The notes under the pieces are model-generated. The model saw only the letters and a program-made list of their open reading frames with translations, was not told the DNA's origin and ran no database searches. From DAIOXA01 sp050949165 (GTDB taxonomy: Bacteria > Bacillota > Proteinivoracia > UBA4975): DNA of 64,000 nucleotides. Positions 7,500 through 16,181 of the stretch are shown in pieces. Each line of letters starts with the position of its first letter. Within the stretch, counting starts at the first letter, position 1. Where the stretch lies: the NCBI GenBank assembly GCA_050949165.1, contig JBMNFF010000014.1, forward strand, positions 62,001-126,000, read 5' to 3'. The position numbers and the translations under genes are program-made.

Positions 7500-8333
7500 A
7501 TGAGGGAAAAATTGCTGCTGGCTTTGGATTTGGACGGAACATTACTGACCAGTAAACTTGAAATATCTCCCCTTACCCGAAAGAGGTTGAAAGAGTTTCA
7601 GGACCGGGGGCACCTGGTGACCTTCGCCACCGGCCGTCCTTACCGGGGCGCCCTGCGCTTCGCCGTGGAGTTGGATCTAAAGTTGCCCCTGATCTTAAAC
7701 AACGGGGCCCTGGTAGCAGATGCAGAGGGAAATGAGCACAGCGTCTATCCCGTCGACCCGCAAGTTGGTGTGGAACTCCTGGCCTATTGCCGGACCCACG
7801 GCCTTCCCTGCAGCTTTTATATCGGCAATGATATTTACATGCTGATGCCCAATCCGCTGGCAGAAGAATTGCACCGGTCCCACGACCACACAGTCCCCCA
7901 ACTGGCCGAAAACCCTGAAGAATTGCTGCCCCGGGGCGTCATCAACTATGCCATCATTATGGAGCCCCACCAGATCGACCTCGCTTACCCCCAGCTCAAA
8001 GCGCGCTTCGCCGACAGCCTGGAAATAGCCCGCTCGGGATCCCGTTTCATCGATATCTTTCAGGCGGGAGTCTCAAAGGGCCGGGCCCTGCGGGATCTGG
8101 GCGCCTCCCTGGGCATCGAAAAGAAGAACATCATCGCCGCCGGGGACAACCACAATGACTTGGAAATGCTGAAGGCTGCCGGCCTGGGCGTGGCCATGGC
8201 CGGGGCAGATGAACTGGTCAAAAGCGCCGCTGACTATGTAACGGCAGGCAATGATCAGGACGGCATCGCCGCCCTCCTGGAGGCCATCCTGGCTTGCGGC
8301 AATCACCTCAGCCTCATCGGCAAAAACAAGTGA
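7500..8333 (+). CDS. Cof-type HAD-superfamily phosphatase (class IIB)
   Basis: 277 residues, typical of Cof/YidA sugar-phosphate or flavin-related phosphatases. Motif I is LDLDGTLLT (about 8-16), with the nucleophile aspartate. Motif II lies in TFATGRPY. Motif IV is AAGDNHNDLEML (about 214-225), the Mg-binding GDxxND. The large insert between motifs II and III is the type IIB cap. Cytoplasmic; substrate unknown. Single gene with its own promoter and a shared terminator. Confidence 0.9.
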   Translation: MREKLLLALDLDGTLLTSKLEISPLTRKRLKEFQDRGHLVTFATGRPYRGALRFAVELDLKLPLILNNGALVADAEGNEHSVYPVDPQVGVELLAYCRTHGLPCSFYIGNDIYMLMPNPLAEELHRSHDHTVPQLAENPEELLPRGVINYAIIMEPHQIDLAYPQLKARFADSLEIARSGSRFIDIFQAGVSKGRALRDLGASLGIEKKNIIAAGDNHNDLEMLKAAGLGVAMAGADELVKSAADYVTAGNDQDGIAALLEAILACGNHLSLIGKNK

Positions 8334-8350
8334 AATACGAGCAAAGGCAA

Positions 8351-8385
8351 CGGGCCGGGATGTTTTCCCGGCCCGCTCTTATCTT
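8351..8385. terminator. Bidirectional terminator
   Basis: CGGGCCGGGA (8351-8360) and TCCCGGCCCG (8366-8375) form a 10-bp stem between convergent genes, with TCTTATCTTAT on the plus side. Confidence 0.75.
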
Positions 8386-8388
8386 ATA

Positions 8389-9996
8389 CTATAATTCCCC
8401 CAAGACAGCCTGGGCGACATTGGTGGCATGATCGCCAATCCGCTCCAGGTTGGCGACGATGTCCAAAAAGATCACCCCTGAAGGAGGGAAGCACATCCCT
8501 TCATGGATTCTGGAGACATGGCTGTCCCGCAACCTCTTTTCCATGCGGTCGATATTGCTCTCGGAAACGATGGCTTGCCTGGCCAACTCGGGATCCATGG
8601 TCTCCAGAGCGGTGACGGCCTTGCTGACGGTATCCATGACTAAGGTGTACATTTTCTTAATATCTTCCACGGCCTCGGAGGAGAAGGCCAGATTCCGCTC
8701 CACCCTCTCTTCGCACAGTTGGGCGATGTTCAGAGCGTGATCGCCTATGCGCTCTATATCGTTAATGGAATGAAAATAGCCGGCCAATTCCCGCCCCTGG
8801 ACTGGGGCGATACTCCGCTGGGACAGTTCGGCCAGGTAGACGGAAATATCGGATTCCAGCTGGTCGACCACCTCCTCTTTGCCCTGAACCACTTGGAGGA
8901 GACTGAGGTTGTTCTCAAACAAGATGGCAAGAGATCTTTCCACCATCTCCATGGCCAATCTCGCCATGCGCACAATTTCTTTTTTGGCTGCGCCCAAGGC
9001 CATGGAAGGAGTACGGAGCAACCTGCGATCCAGAAACTGTTGACCCGGCCGGTCGATAACTTCTTCGCCGGGGAGAAGCCGGCTGATGACCCGAATAAAA
9101 ATGGGGATCAGCGGCAGGAAGATGAGGGTGCTGACCAGGGCAAAGCCGGTCTGGCCCCAGGCGATCTGCCGGCCGATGTCGGAACTGGTCTGGCTGACCA
9201 GTCGGCCGATGGGCTCTAAAAAGCCGACAAAGAACAGCGACCCCAGGGTACTGAAGAGGACGTGGGCCAGGGCAGCCCGGCGGGCCGTCAAGTTGGTGCC
9301 AATGCTGGCCAAGAGGGCGGTGACGCTGGTCCCGGCGCAGGCCCCCAGAGTCAGGGCCAGGGCGGCATCCAAATCCAGGATGCCCTGGTATGCCAGGGTA
9401 ATGATCACGCCGACGCTGGCGCTACTGCTCTGAATGATGGCGGAAAACAGCGCGCCGGCCAGAACCCCCAACAAGCGCTTTTGGCCAAAGGTAGCCAATA
9501 GCGAGGTAAAGGCAGGGTTATCACCCAGCAGGCTCAGATTCCCCCCCATGATGTTCAGACCCAGAAATAAGATGCCAAAACCCAGAAGGGCCTGTCCTAA
9601 GTTGCGATACGCTCTTTTTTTCACAAAAATAGCCATGATGACACCGACGCCGATGATGGGTAAGGCGGCATCGGTGATCTTGAAGGCGATGATTTGGGCT
9701 GTAATGGTGGTCCCGATGCGGGCGCCCAAGACAATCCCCATGGCTTGGCTCAGGGTCATGAGACCGGCATTGACAAAGCCCACCACCATAACTGTGGTGG
9801 TGCTGCTGCTCTGGACCAGCATTGTGATTATGGTGCCGGTGAAGACGGCTATGTAGCGGTTATAGGTCAACAATTCTATCATCCGGCGCAGTTTGTCGCC
9901 GGCGGCCCTTTGCAGCCCCTTGGACATCAGGTGCATCCCGTAGATGAACAGGCCCAAGCCGCCAAAAACCCCTAAGAATATGTGTGCGGTTGTCAA
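8389..9996 (-). CDS. Na+/phosphate cotransporter with PhoU-like C-terminus
   Basis: 535 residues from a TTG start at 9996. An upstream ATG (10101) would precede the promoter at 10021-10049 and lacks a ribosome site, whereas TTG 9996 has AGGAGGGGGG about seven bases before it. Residues 1-310 hold eight or more membrane segments with the twin repeats of the NptA/PNaS family: VQSSSTTTVMVVG and IIQSSSASVGVII carry the QSSS sodium/phosphate motifs. Residues about 330-535 form two PhoU-like helical repeats with HxxxIxxxERIGDHA-type motifs. It imports phosphate with sodium. Confidence 0.9.
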   Translation of the reverse strand: MTTAHIFLGVFGGLGLFIYGMHLMSKGLQRAAGDKLRRMIELLTYNRYIAVFTGTIITMLVQSSSTTTVMVVGFVNAGLMTLSQAMGIVLGARIGTTITAQIIAFKITDAALPIIGVGVIMAIFVKKRAYRNLGQALLGFGILFLGLNIMGGNLSLLGDNPAFTSLLATFGQKRLLGVLAGALFSAIIQSSSASVGVIITLAYQGILDLDAALALTLGACAGTSVTALLASIGTNLTARRAALAHVLFSTLGSLFFVGFLEPIGRLVSQTSSDIGRQIAWGQTGFALVSTLIFLPLIPIFIRVISRLLPGEEVIDRPGQQFLDRRLLRTPSMALGAAKKEIVRMARLAMEMVERSLAILFENNLSLLQVVQGKEEVVDQLESDISVYLAELSQRSIAPVQGRELAGYFHSINDIERIGDHALNIAQLCEERVERNLAFSSEAVEDIKKMYTLVMDTVSKAVTALETMDPELARQAIVSESNIDRMEKRLRDSHVSRIHEGMCFPPSGVIFLDIVANLERIGDHATNVAQAVLGEL

Positions 9997-10020
9997 TCTA
10001 TACCCCCCTCCTATAGAAAC

Positions 10021-10049
10021 ATCGTACCTGAACCGATTTACCATGTCAA
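10021..10049 (-). promoter_or_regulatory. Promoter for the Na/phosphate cotransporter gene
   Basis: Minus strand TTGACA (10049-10044), 17 bases, TACGAT (10026-10021). It predicts an RNA start near 10014, which supports the TTG start at 9996. Confidence 0.65.
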
Positions 10050-10094
10050 TGTTTTTACTGTCCGGCCTTGCGCTGCCAGAAATGTAAATATCAC

Positions 10095-10148
10095 TTGACA
10101 TTTTATCTCACTTCAGCTATTCTAAAGTAAAGAACTCTTTACTTTAGA
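10095..10148 (+). promoter_or_regulatory. Promoter overlapped by a perfect 12-bp inverted repeat (operator candidate)
   Basis: TTGACA (10095-10100), 17 bases, TATTCT (10118-10123). A perfect palindrome TCTAAAGTAAAG-AACT-CTTTACTTTAGA (10121-10148) covers the end of the -10 box and the predicted RNA start. A repressor bound there would block initiation. The HTH protein encoded second in this unit is the natural candidate for autoregulation, by inference. Confidence 0.75.
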
Positions 10149-10158
10149 GGGAAAGGGG

Positions 10159-10410
10159 ATGTCTGTTCTGTCCAAGATGAGAAGCTTTTTCCGGAAGCTG
10201 GGGTTTGACAAGGGCGATGAACGCTCGGTCTTAATCAGCGCCTTTGCCCTGAGGGCCGTGGGATGCTACATCGCCCTGGTTCTGCTGGGCTGGTCTGTGT
10301 ATGAACTGGCCCGCTATGGCCGCGTCGGCATGCCGGCGGTGCTCTTCCTTACATCTCAAGTGGTCTTCTGGCTCGCCTACACCCTTTACCAGAGGAAATT
10401 TGGCGGCTGA
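10159..10410 (+). CDS. Small two-helix membrane protein paired with an HTH regulator
   Basis: 83 residues: a charged N-terminal 25 residues (FFRKLGFDKGDERS) followed by two hydrophobic segments (about 29-50 and 56-75). No catalytic motif. It is the first gene of a two-gene unit and stops one base before the regulator's ATG. Pairs of a small integral membrane protein with a short Xre-type regulator are common in Firmicutes, and the membrane protein may sense or sequester the regulator. That role is inferred from context only. Confidence 0.8.
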   Translation: MSVLSKMRSFFRKLGFDKGDERSVLISAFALRAVGCYIALVLLGWSVYELARYGRVGMPAVLFLTSQVVFWLAYTLYQRKFGG

Positions 10411-10411
10411 A

Positions 10412-10609
10412 ATGAAAAACAAGCTCAGAGAACTGCGCAAGCAGCGCAACCTAACTCAGGAAGAACTGGCCGGGTTTTTAAAAGTATCCAGACAGACCAT
10501 CATCGCCATCGAAAACAATAAATATGACCCCAGCCTGAGCCTGGCCCTAAAGATGGCCCGGTTCTTCTCCGTGCCCGTGGAAGAGATCTTTACTCCCGAC
10601 CGCATTTAA
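10412..10609 (+). CDS. Xre-family HTH regulator, 65 residues
   Basis: Starts at ATG 10412, one base after the preceding stop. It consists almost entirely of one Xre/Cro helix-turn-helix: KLRELRKQRNLTQEELAGFL, then VSRQTIIAIENNKYDPSLSL, ending VPVEEIFTPD. This compact YgzD/YozG-like type binds DNA as a dimer. The perfect inverted repeat at 10121-10148 over the unit's own promoter is its likely target. A terminator follows directly. Confidence 0.9.
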   Translation: MKNKLRELRKQRNLTQEELAGFLKVSRQTIIAIENNKYDPSLSLALKMARFFSVPVEEIFTPDRI

Positions 10610-10616
10610 AGCCATT

Positions 10617-10650
10617 GAGCGACCGACCCTTTGGGTCGGTCACTCTTTTA
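10617..10650. terminator. Bidirectional terminator
   Basis: GACCGACCC (10621-10629), TTT, GGGTCGGTC (10633-10641), then CTCTTTTA. It serves the HTH gene and overlaps the last codons of the convergent adenine deaminase gene. Confidence 0.8.
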
Positions 10651-12331
10651 TAAGGTTGACGGGCCGAAAACTCTGCACATCGAAGAGGCCCTTGTCGGTA
10701 AGTTTCAAGGCCGGAATGACGGGCAGGGCCAGGAAACTCAGCACCATGAAGGGGCTCTTGAGCCTGATTCCCAGGCCCCGGGCGGCATACTCCAGTTGGG
10801 AATGGCGCTCAGCCACCGCCTCCAGGGGCTCCGACGACATGAGGCCGGCGATGGGCAGGGGCAGTTGAGCGATGACCTTCCCGTCCTCCACCACCGCCAG
10901 GCCGCCCTGCATGTCAGCTATCGCCCCCACCGCCACCGCCATATCCGCCGGCTCGATGCCGACGACGATGATATGGTGGGAGTCGTGGGCAATGGAGGTG
11001 GCGACGGCGCCCCTCTTTATACCCAAACCCCGGAGCAGGCCCAGACCTATGCGGCCGCTATTGTGATGGCGCTCCACCACTGCCAGCCGGGCCAGGTCGT
11101 ATCGGGCCAGGTCGGCAACCGCCTCGGGTCCGGCCTCTCCCTCCCTGGTGACGATTTGCCCCGGCACCAATTCGATAACCCGATACCTCTTTGCCCGGGG
11201 CAGGCTGAAGTCACCGGGCCCGACCCCCTTTACCTTTACCGAACGGCCGATGGCCTCGGGCAGAGGCAAGGGCTGATGGTCGAAGAGGGCTTTTCCATTC
11301 TCAGCTACCAGTACTCCGTCCTTATAAACCTGATGGGCGCGGAATTCGACCAGGTCCTCCAATACCACCAGGTCGGCCCGGCGCCCCGGGGCGATGGCCC
11401 CGATGGAATTTACACCCATGGCCGTGGCGGGATTGAGGGTGGCCAGGCGGATGGCGGTCACCGGCTCCATGCCCAGACGACAGGCCTCCTGCAGCAGCCA
11501 GTTGATGCTGCCCTGGGCCAGCAAATCCCCGGGCTCCCGGTCGTCGGTGGCAAAGACAAAGCGAGCCTGGTTCTTCTCGTCCACCGCCGCCAGCAGGTCG
11601 GCCAGATTGCGGGCGGCTGATCCCTCCCGAATCATCACGTACATCCCGGCCCGCACCTTCTCCCTGGCCTCGGCGGCGGTGGTTACCTCGTGATCGGCCC
11701 GGATTCCCCCCAGGAGATAGGCATTGAGGTCCTTGCCGGTCAGACCCGGAGCATGGCCGTCGATGAATTTGTCCCGGAAGAGTCCCAGCTTGCGCCAGAG
11801 GTTGTCGTCCCCCTGGATGACGCCGGGATAGTTCATGACCTCGCCCAGGCCAAAGACGCCGGACTCGGCCATGATTTCTTCCAGCTCCTTGGCTTCCAGG
11901 ACAGCACCGGCGGTTTCCCAGGGCGAGGCGGGTACACAGGAGGGAAGCATCAGGAAGAAATTCCAGGGATACTGAGCCCCCTGAGCCAGCATGTAGCGAA
12001 TTCCCTCCATGCCGGCCACATTGGCGATCTCGTGGGGATCGGCAAAGAGGGTGGTGGTGCCCAGGGCCACCAGGCGCCGGGCAAAATGGCCCACGTCCAC
12101 CATGCCGCTCTCCACATGACAGTGACCGTCGATGAAGCCGGGGCAGAGGATGCGGCCGGCCAGATCCACCTCCCGCTTGCCCCGGTAGGAACCGTAGCCC
12201 AGAATCCGCCCCTGACCAATGCCGACGTCAGCTTCTACCAGGGCGCCGGAGAAGACATCCACCACCAGCCCGTTCTTAAAGACCAGATCGGCGGGGACAC
12301 TGCCCCGGGCCATGTCCAATAGGCTCCTCAT
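10640..12331 (-). CDS. ade: Adenine deaminase (Ade family)
   Basis: 563 residues from ATG 12331, placed just after the stop of the upstream gene; a 12-residue longer frame exists but would lie inside it. It is a metal-dependent amidohydrolase converting adenine to hypoxanthine and ammonia. Family marks: DGHCHVESGMVD (metal histidines, about residues 68-79), ADPHEIANVAG, ATDDREPGDL, and the C-terminal Ade domain with IAHDSHHIIVVG. It is the last gene of the purine-degradation run and feeds hypoxanthine to the xanthine-dehydrogenase-type enzymes upstream. Confidence 0.93.
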   Translation of the reverse strand: MRSLLDMARGSVPADLVFKNGLVVDVFSGALVEADVGIGQGRILGYGSYRGKREVDLAGRILCPGFIDGHCHVESGMVDVGHFARRLVALGTTTLFADPHEIANVAGMEGIRYMLAQGAQYPWNFFLMLPSCVPASPWETAGAVLEAKELEEIMAESGVFGLGEVMNYPGVIQGDDNLWRKLGLFRDKFIDGHAPGLTGKDLNAYLLGGIRADHEVTTAAEAREKVRAGMYVMIREGSAARNLADLLAAVDEKNQARFVFATDDREPGDLLAQGSINWLLQEACRLGMEPVTAIRLATLNPATAMGVNSIGAIAPGRRADLVVLEDLVEFRAHQVYKDGVLVAENGKALFDHQPLPLPEAIGRSVKVKGVGPGDFSLPRAKRYRVIELVPGQIVTREGEAGPEAVADLARYDLARLAVVERHHNSGRIGLGLLRGLGIKRGAVATSIAHDSHHIIVVGIEPADMAVAVGAIADMQGGLAVVEDGKVIAQLPLPIAGLMSSEPLEAVAERHSQLEYAARGLGIRLKSPFMVLSFLALPVIPALKLTDKGLFDVQSFRPVNLIKE

Positions 12332-12335
12332 GGCG

Positions 12336-13421
12336 CTAACCCTGGTATTTGGGAGCGATGGCCCCAAATTTGCACCGGGTCAGGCAGAGGCCGCAGCCGA
12401 AGCAGCGTTCCTCATCAACCTCGGCGTAAGCATTGATGCTGATGGCGCCATAGACACAGCTCCTGGCACAGGCGCCGCAGGCGGTGCAGGCCCGGGGGTC
12501 GATGACCGGCAACCAGTGCTGCAAATCCTGATCCCGTCGGTGTGTGTGAGCGAGCCCTCTGATTTCTGCCAGGCTCTCGATGCCCCGCTCCGCCATGTAC
12601 TCTTCCATCTGCCCGGCAATTTTGCCATAGATACCCGGACCCTCCAGGATGGCGGCGGTGCAGACCTGGACGGCGGTGGCCCCGGCCATGATCATCTTGA
12701 TGGCCTCGGTTCCAGAAGCGATGCCCCCCACCCCCAGAATGGGGATGTTTACATGCTTGGCGGCTTCGTACACCGCCCGCAGGGCCACGGGAAAGATTGC
12801 CCGCCCCGACAGCCAGCCATAGCCGCTCTTGCTGCCCATCAGAGGCCGGCCCGTCTCGATATCGATGTCCAGGCAGGGCCCCAGGGAGTTGATGAGGACC
12901 AGGCCGTCGGCCCCGGCCGCCTCGGCAGTGGTGGCGAAGAGCTCAATGTCGACCTGGGGGCTGAGCTTGACGAATACCGGCAGATCCACCGCCGCCTTGG
13001 CCGCCTGGATGGCCTCCACCACGGGGCTGGGGTCATGGCCCAGGTAATGGGTGGAAAGCTCCAGGGCATCGGCATAGGGCCTCACCTGCTTGGCCAGCTT
13101 CTCTATCTGCTGGGCGGTATAGCCCAGGCCGACAATTACCGGAAGGCCTGCCTCCCGGACCCGGGGATACTCATGTTCCAGCCAGTGTTCCGGGGAGAGT
13201 TCCGACCACAGTTCGGCGTTGAGGAATCCCCCGGGGATTTGGGCCATGCACTGTTTGGGCACCAAGGCCCCCTGGGTGGAAATGGTCTTGGTCACAATGG
13301 CCCCGGCGCCGCCCCGGGCGGCGGCCAGGGCGGCGGCGCCGTCTTTGACCGGCGGGCCGGCGGCCGGCATGACGGGATTCTTTAGCCGCAGTCCGGAAAA
13401 TTCAACTGCCAGCCTACTCAT
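12336..13421 (-). CDS. Dihydropyrimidine dehydrogenase-like (PreA-like) flavo-iron-sulfur protein
   Basis: 361 residues from ATG 13421 (ribosome site GGGAGGG, overlapping the previous gene's end). Residues 1-300 form an FMN-binding dihydroorotate-dehydrogenase-type barrel (LKNPVMPAAGP, VFVKLSPQ, PILGVGGIASGTEAI). Residues about 305-361 carry two 4Fe-4S motifs, CTACGACARSC and CFGCGLCLTRC. The arrangement matches PreA, but the usual NxSCP motif is replaced by ELSTHYLG and no PreT partner is nearby. Its substrate may therefore be a purine-derived ring or intermediate. In related clusters YgfK, another flavo-iron-sulfur oxidoreductase, occupies a similar place. Confidence 0.8.
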   Translation of the reverse strand: MSRLAVEFSGLRLKNPVMPAAGPPVKDGAAALAAARGGAGAIVTKTISTQGALVPKQCMAQIPGGFLNAELWSELSPEHWLEHEYPRVREAGLPVIVGLGYTAQQIEKLAKQVRPYADALELSTHYLGHDPSPVVEAIQAAKAAVDLPVFVKLSPQVDIELFATTAEAAGADGLVLINSLGPCLDIDIETGRPLMGSKSGYGWLSGRAIFPVALRAVYEAAKHVNIPILGVGGIASGTEAIKMIMAGATAVQVCTAAILEGPGIYGKIAGQMEEYMAERGIESLAEIRGLAHTHRRDQDLQHWLPVIDPRACTACGACARSCVYGAISINAYAEVDEERCFGCGLCLTRCKFGAIAPKYQG

Positions 13422-13422
13422 G

Positions 13423-15711
13423 CTATCCCTCCCTCGCTTTGAGAGCGGCCAGGACCTTATCCGGCGTCGCCGGCATCTCGTAGAGTCGGATTCCCACGGC
13501 ATCCTCGATGGCGTTGAGGATGGCGGGAGCGGTAGGAATCATGGCCGGCTCGCCAATTCCCTTGGCCCCGAAGGGACCACAGGCATCGCCGCTTTCCACG
13601 GGAACGGTGACCACGTCGGGGACATCCAGGGAAGTGGGGACCAGGTAGGTGGACAGGTCGGGATTCAGGGTTATTCCCTGGGAGAAGACCTGTTCTTCCA
13701 TCAGGGCCATCCCCAGCCCCATGGCCGAGCCGCCTTCGCTCTGGCCCTCCAGGCCCACCGGGTTGATGACCTTGCCCACGTCGGGAGCGGCGACGATTCT
13801 TATGACGTCCACCTGGCCCGTCTCGGTATCCACCTCCACCTCGACAAATTGCGTGTTGAAGGTGTAGGCGACATAGACGTGTTCGCCCTGACCGGTGCGG
13901 GTGTCCAGGTCGGTGCGGGGGAAGAAACAGCCCTCGGCGACCAGGGGCTCGCCCTTGGCCTTGGCGATCCTGGCCAACTCGCCCAGGGACATCTGCTTCT
14001 CAACGCCATGGAGGATGATGTCGCCATCCTTTATGGACAGTTCGGGATAAGCCCGGCCCAGCTCGATATAAGCCCTGTGGTAGATTTTGCCCAGGAGGTT
14101 CTCCGCCGCCAGCTTGACGGCGTTGCCGGAGAAGATGGTATGGCGGGTGGCCGAGGCAGAACCGGCGTTCTTGGTGGAGTGGGTGTCGGCAACGGCAAGA
14201 TCTATGCGCTCAGGTGGAATATTGAGGATCTCGGCGGCAATCAGGGTCAGCACCGTCTTTACGCCCTGGCCCACATCGGCGGCGGCGGAGCGGATGAGAA
14301 TGCGCCCATCCTCGGTGACCTCGGCGCCGGCGATGGAGTGGTCGGGGAAACCTTCCCCATAGCCGCAGCCGAACATGATGGTGGCCATGCCCACCCCCCG
14401 CCTTTTATGGGGGGCCGAGGGCTTGCCCTTGCTGCCAAAGCGCTCCCGGGCTGCGAGGATGGTGTCCCGGGTCCCCACACTGGTGGTCAGCACCTGGCCG
14501 TTGGCGGTGGCGGAACCCAGCCTGTAGGCATTGTGCAGCCGGAATTCTGCCGGATCCCATCCCATATCCCGGGCGATGCAGTCCATCTGGCGTTCATAGG
14601 CAAAGGCCGCTTCGGTGGCGCCAAAACCCCGCATGGCCCCGCAATAGGTGTTATTGGTAAAGACGGTGTAGCTGACGCCCTTGACATGGGGGATTTCATA
14701 GGGACCGGTGCTGACATACAGGGCCTGATGGACGATGCTGGCCCCGGTGGAGGCATAGGCTCCGGTATCGCCGATGACCTCCGACTGCCAGGCCGTAATG
14801 GTCCCGTCCTTCTTGACCCCGGTCTTGAACCTAAAGATCATGGGATGGCGCTTGGACTGAGTGATCATGGTCTCCTGACGGGTCATCACCCACTTGACCG
14901 GGCGGCCGGTGAGCTTGGCCATCAGGGGCAGGATGATATGGGTGGAGATGTCCTCCCTGCGGCCAAAGGCCCCGCCGATGTGGGGCTGGATGATTTGAAC
15001 CTGCTCCACCTTCACCCCCAGGACCCGGGCCACATCGGTCTGGATGTCGTGGAGCCATTGACAAGCTGCCCAGATGGTGTAGTGGTCTCGTTCGGGGTCG
15101 TAGACGGCCAGGCCCGCCTCGGGCTCCAGGGCCACGTGGTCGATATGCTGGGTGCGGAATTCATTCTCGATGATGTGGTCGGCCTCGGCAAAGCCCTGCT
15201 CCACATCGCCCTTGATCAGGTAATCGATGCTGAGGACATTGCCCTTATTATACGGATGCTCAAAGGGAACCTGCCCCGACTGGTGAATCCTGGGGGCATC
15301 GGGCTCCATGGCCCTTAAGGGGTCGGAGATGACTTCCAGGGGCTCATAATCCACCTCAATCAGGTCCAGGGCCCGGCGGGCGGTGCGCTCATCCTCGGCG
15401 GCCACCACTGCCAGGGCATCCCCCATGTACCGGGTCTTTTCTTTTACCAGCACTTCCTGATCCTTAAAGATCAGGCCGAACTTCTTGAGCCAGGGTACGT
15501 CGGCGGCGGTGATAACTTTAGCCACCCCCGGCAGCTCCCGGGCTTTGCTCACATCCACCCGCTTAATCAGGGCATGGGGGTGAGGAGCGCGCAGGACCTT
15601 GAGCCAAAGCATATCCTCCTCGTAGTAATCCACCGAGTACTTGGCCTGGCCGGTCACCTTTTCCAGGGCATCCACCCGCTGGACCCGCTTGCCGATATAT
15701 CCTTTCATCAC
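13423..15711 (-). CDS. Xanthine dehydrogenase-type molybdenum subunit (copy 1)
   Basis: 762 residues, a full-length large subunit of a three-subunit molybdenum hydroxylase. Cofactor motifs include GGAFGRRED (about residues 238-246), CGAMRGFGATE, and the C-terminal GAKGIGEPAMIP with the catalytic glutamate. It hydroxylates a purine or other N-heterocycle using water. Gene order Mo, FeS, FAD on the minus strand is read FAD-FeS-Mo, with TGATG overlap to the FeS gene. Neighbours SsnA, YgeW and YgeY point to the selenium-dependent class with a labile selenium ligand. Substrate cannot be fixed by sequence alone. Confidence 0.92.
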   Translation of the reverse strand: MMKGYIGKRVQRVDALEKVTGQAKYSVDYYEEDMLWLKVLRAPHPHALIKRVDVSKARELPGVAKVITAADVPWLKKFGLIFKDQEVLVKEKTRYMGDALAVVAAEDERTARRALDLIEVDYEPLEVISDPLRAMEPDAPRIHQSGQVPFEHPYNKGNVLSIDYLIKGDVEQGFAEADHIIENEFRTQHIDHVALEPEAGLAVYDPERDHYTIWAACQWLHDIQTDVARVLGVKVEQVQIIQPHIGGAFGRREDISTHIILPLMAKLTGRPVKWVMTRQETMITQSKRHPMIFRFKTGVKKDGTITAWQSEVIGDTGAYASTGASIVHQALYVSTGPYEIPHVKGVSYTVFTNNTYCGAMRGFGATEAAFAYERQMDCIARDMGWDPAEFRLHNAYRLGSATANGQVLTTSVGTRDTILAARERFGSKGKPSAPHKRRGVGMATIMFGCGYGEGFPDHSIAGAEVTEDGRILIRSAAADVGQGVKTVLTLIAAEILNIPPERIDLAVADTHSTKNAGSASATRHTIFSGNAVKLAAENLLGKIYHRAYIELGRAYPELSIKDGDIILHGVEKQMSLGELARIAKAKGEPLVAEGCFFPRTDLDTRTGQGEHVYVAYTFNTQFVEVEVDTETGQVDVIRIVAAPDVGKVINPVGLEGQSEGGSAMGLGMALMEEQVFSQGITLNPDLSTYLVPTSLDVPDVVTVPVESGDACGPFGAKGIGEPAMIPTAPAILNAIEDAVGIRLYEMPATPDKVLAALKAREG

Positions 15712-16181
15712 TCTTCCCTCCCTTCGGCCACGGCTTGGATGGCGTCAATGATCTTGGTATAGCCGGTACACCGACATAAATTGCCGGCAATGGCGGCGCG
15801 AATTTCCTCCCGGCTGGGCCGGGGATTAGTGTCCAGAAGGTACTTGGCGCTCATGAGCATGCCCGGCGTGCAATAGCCGCACTGGACTGCGCCATGGCGA
15901 ATGAAGGCATCCTGAAGGGGATGGAGAGCATCCCCGCCGCCCAGGCCCTCGACGGTGACGATGTCGGCGCCGTCGGCCTGAACCGCCAGGACCAGGCAGG
16001 AGGCGACTGATTTGCCGTCCATCAGCACCGTGCAGGAACCGCACTCGCCCTTGCCGCATCCTTCCTTGGCGCCCAGGAGGCGCAAGTGGTTGCGCAAGAG
16101 GTCCACCAGGCGCAGTTCGGCATCCACCTGAACGGTGTACTCCTTGCCGTTTACTGTAAGGGTAATTTCGTACTTATCCAT
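15708..16181 (-). CDS. Xanthine dehydrogenase-type 2Fe-2S subunit (copy 1)
   Basis: 157 residues. The N-terminal plant-ferredoxin-type cluster is bound by Cys42, 47, 50 and 62 (GCGKGECGSC...SC). The C-terminal helical cluster is bound by Cys101, 104, 136 and 138 (CGYCTPGM and CRCTGY). It passes electrons from molybdenum to FAD. Overlaps both the FAD and Mo genes. Confidence 0.95.
   Translation of the reverse strand: MDKYEITLTVNGKEYTVQVDAELRLVDLLRNHLRLLGAKEGCGKGECGSCTVLMDGKSVASCLVLAVQADGADIVTVEGLGGGDALHPLQDAFIRHGAVQCGYCTPGMLMSAKYLLDTNPRPSREEIRAAIAGNLCRCTGYTKIIDAIQAVAEGREE

Noticed and set aside
10010..10101. ATG 10101 as the start of the Na/phosphate cotransporter
   Set aside because: It lies upstream of the TTGACA-17-TACGAT promoter and lacks a ribosome site; TTG 9996 has AGGAGGGGGG.
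13219..15318. A 699-codon plus-strand frame opposite the molybdenum subunit
   Set aside because: It is a GC-rich shadow of the hydroxylase gene, with low-complexity Gly/His/Asp composition and no ribosome site.
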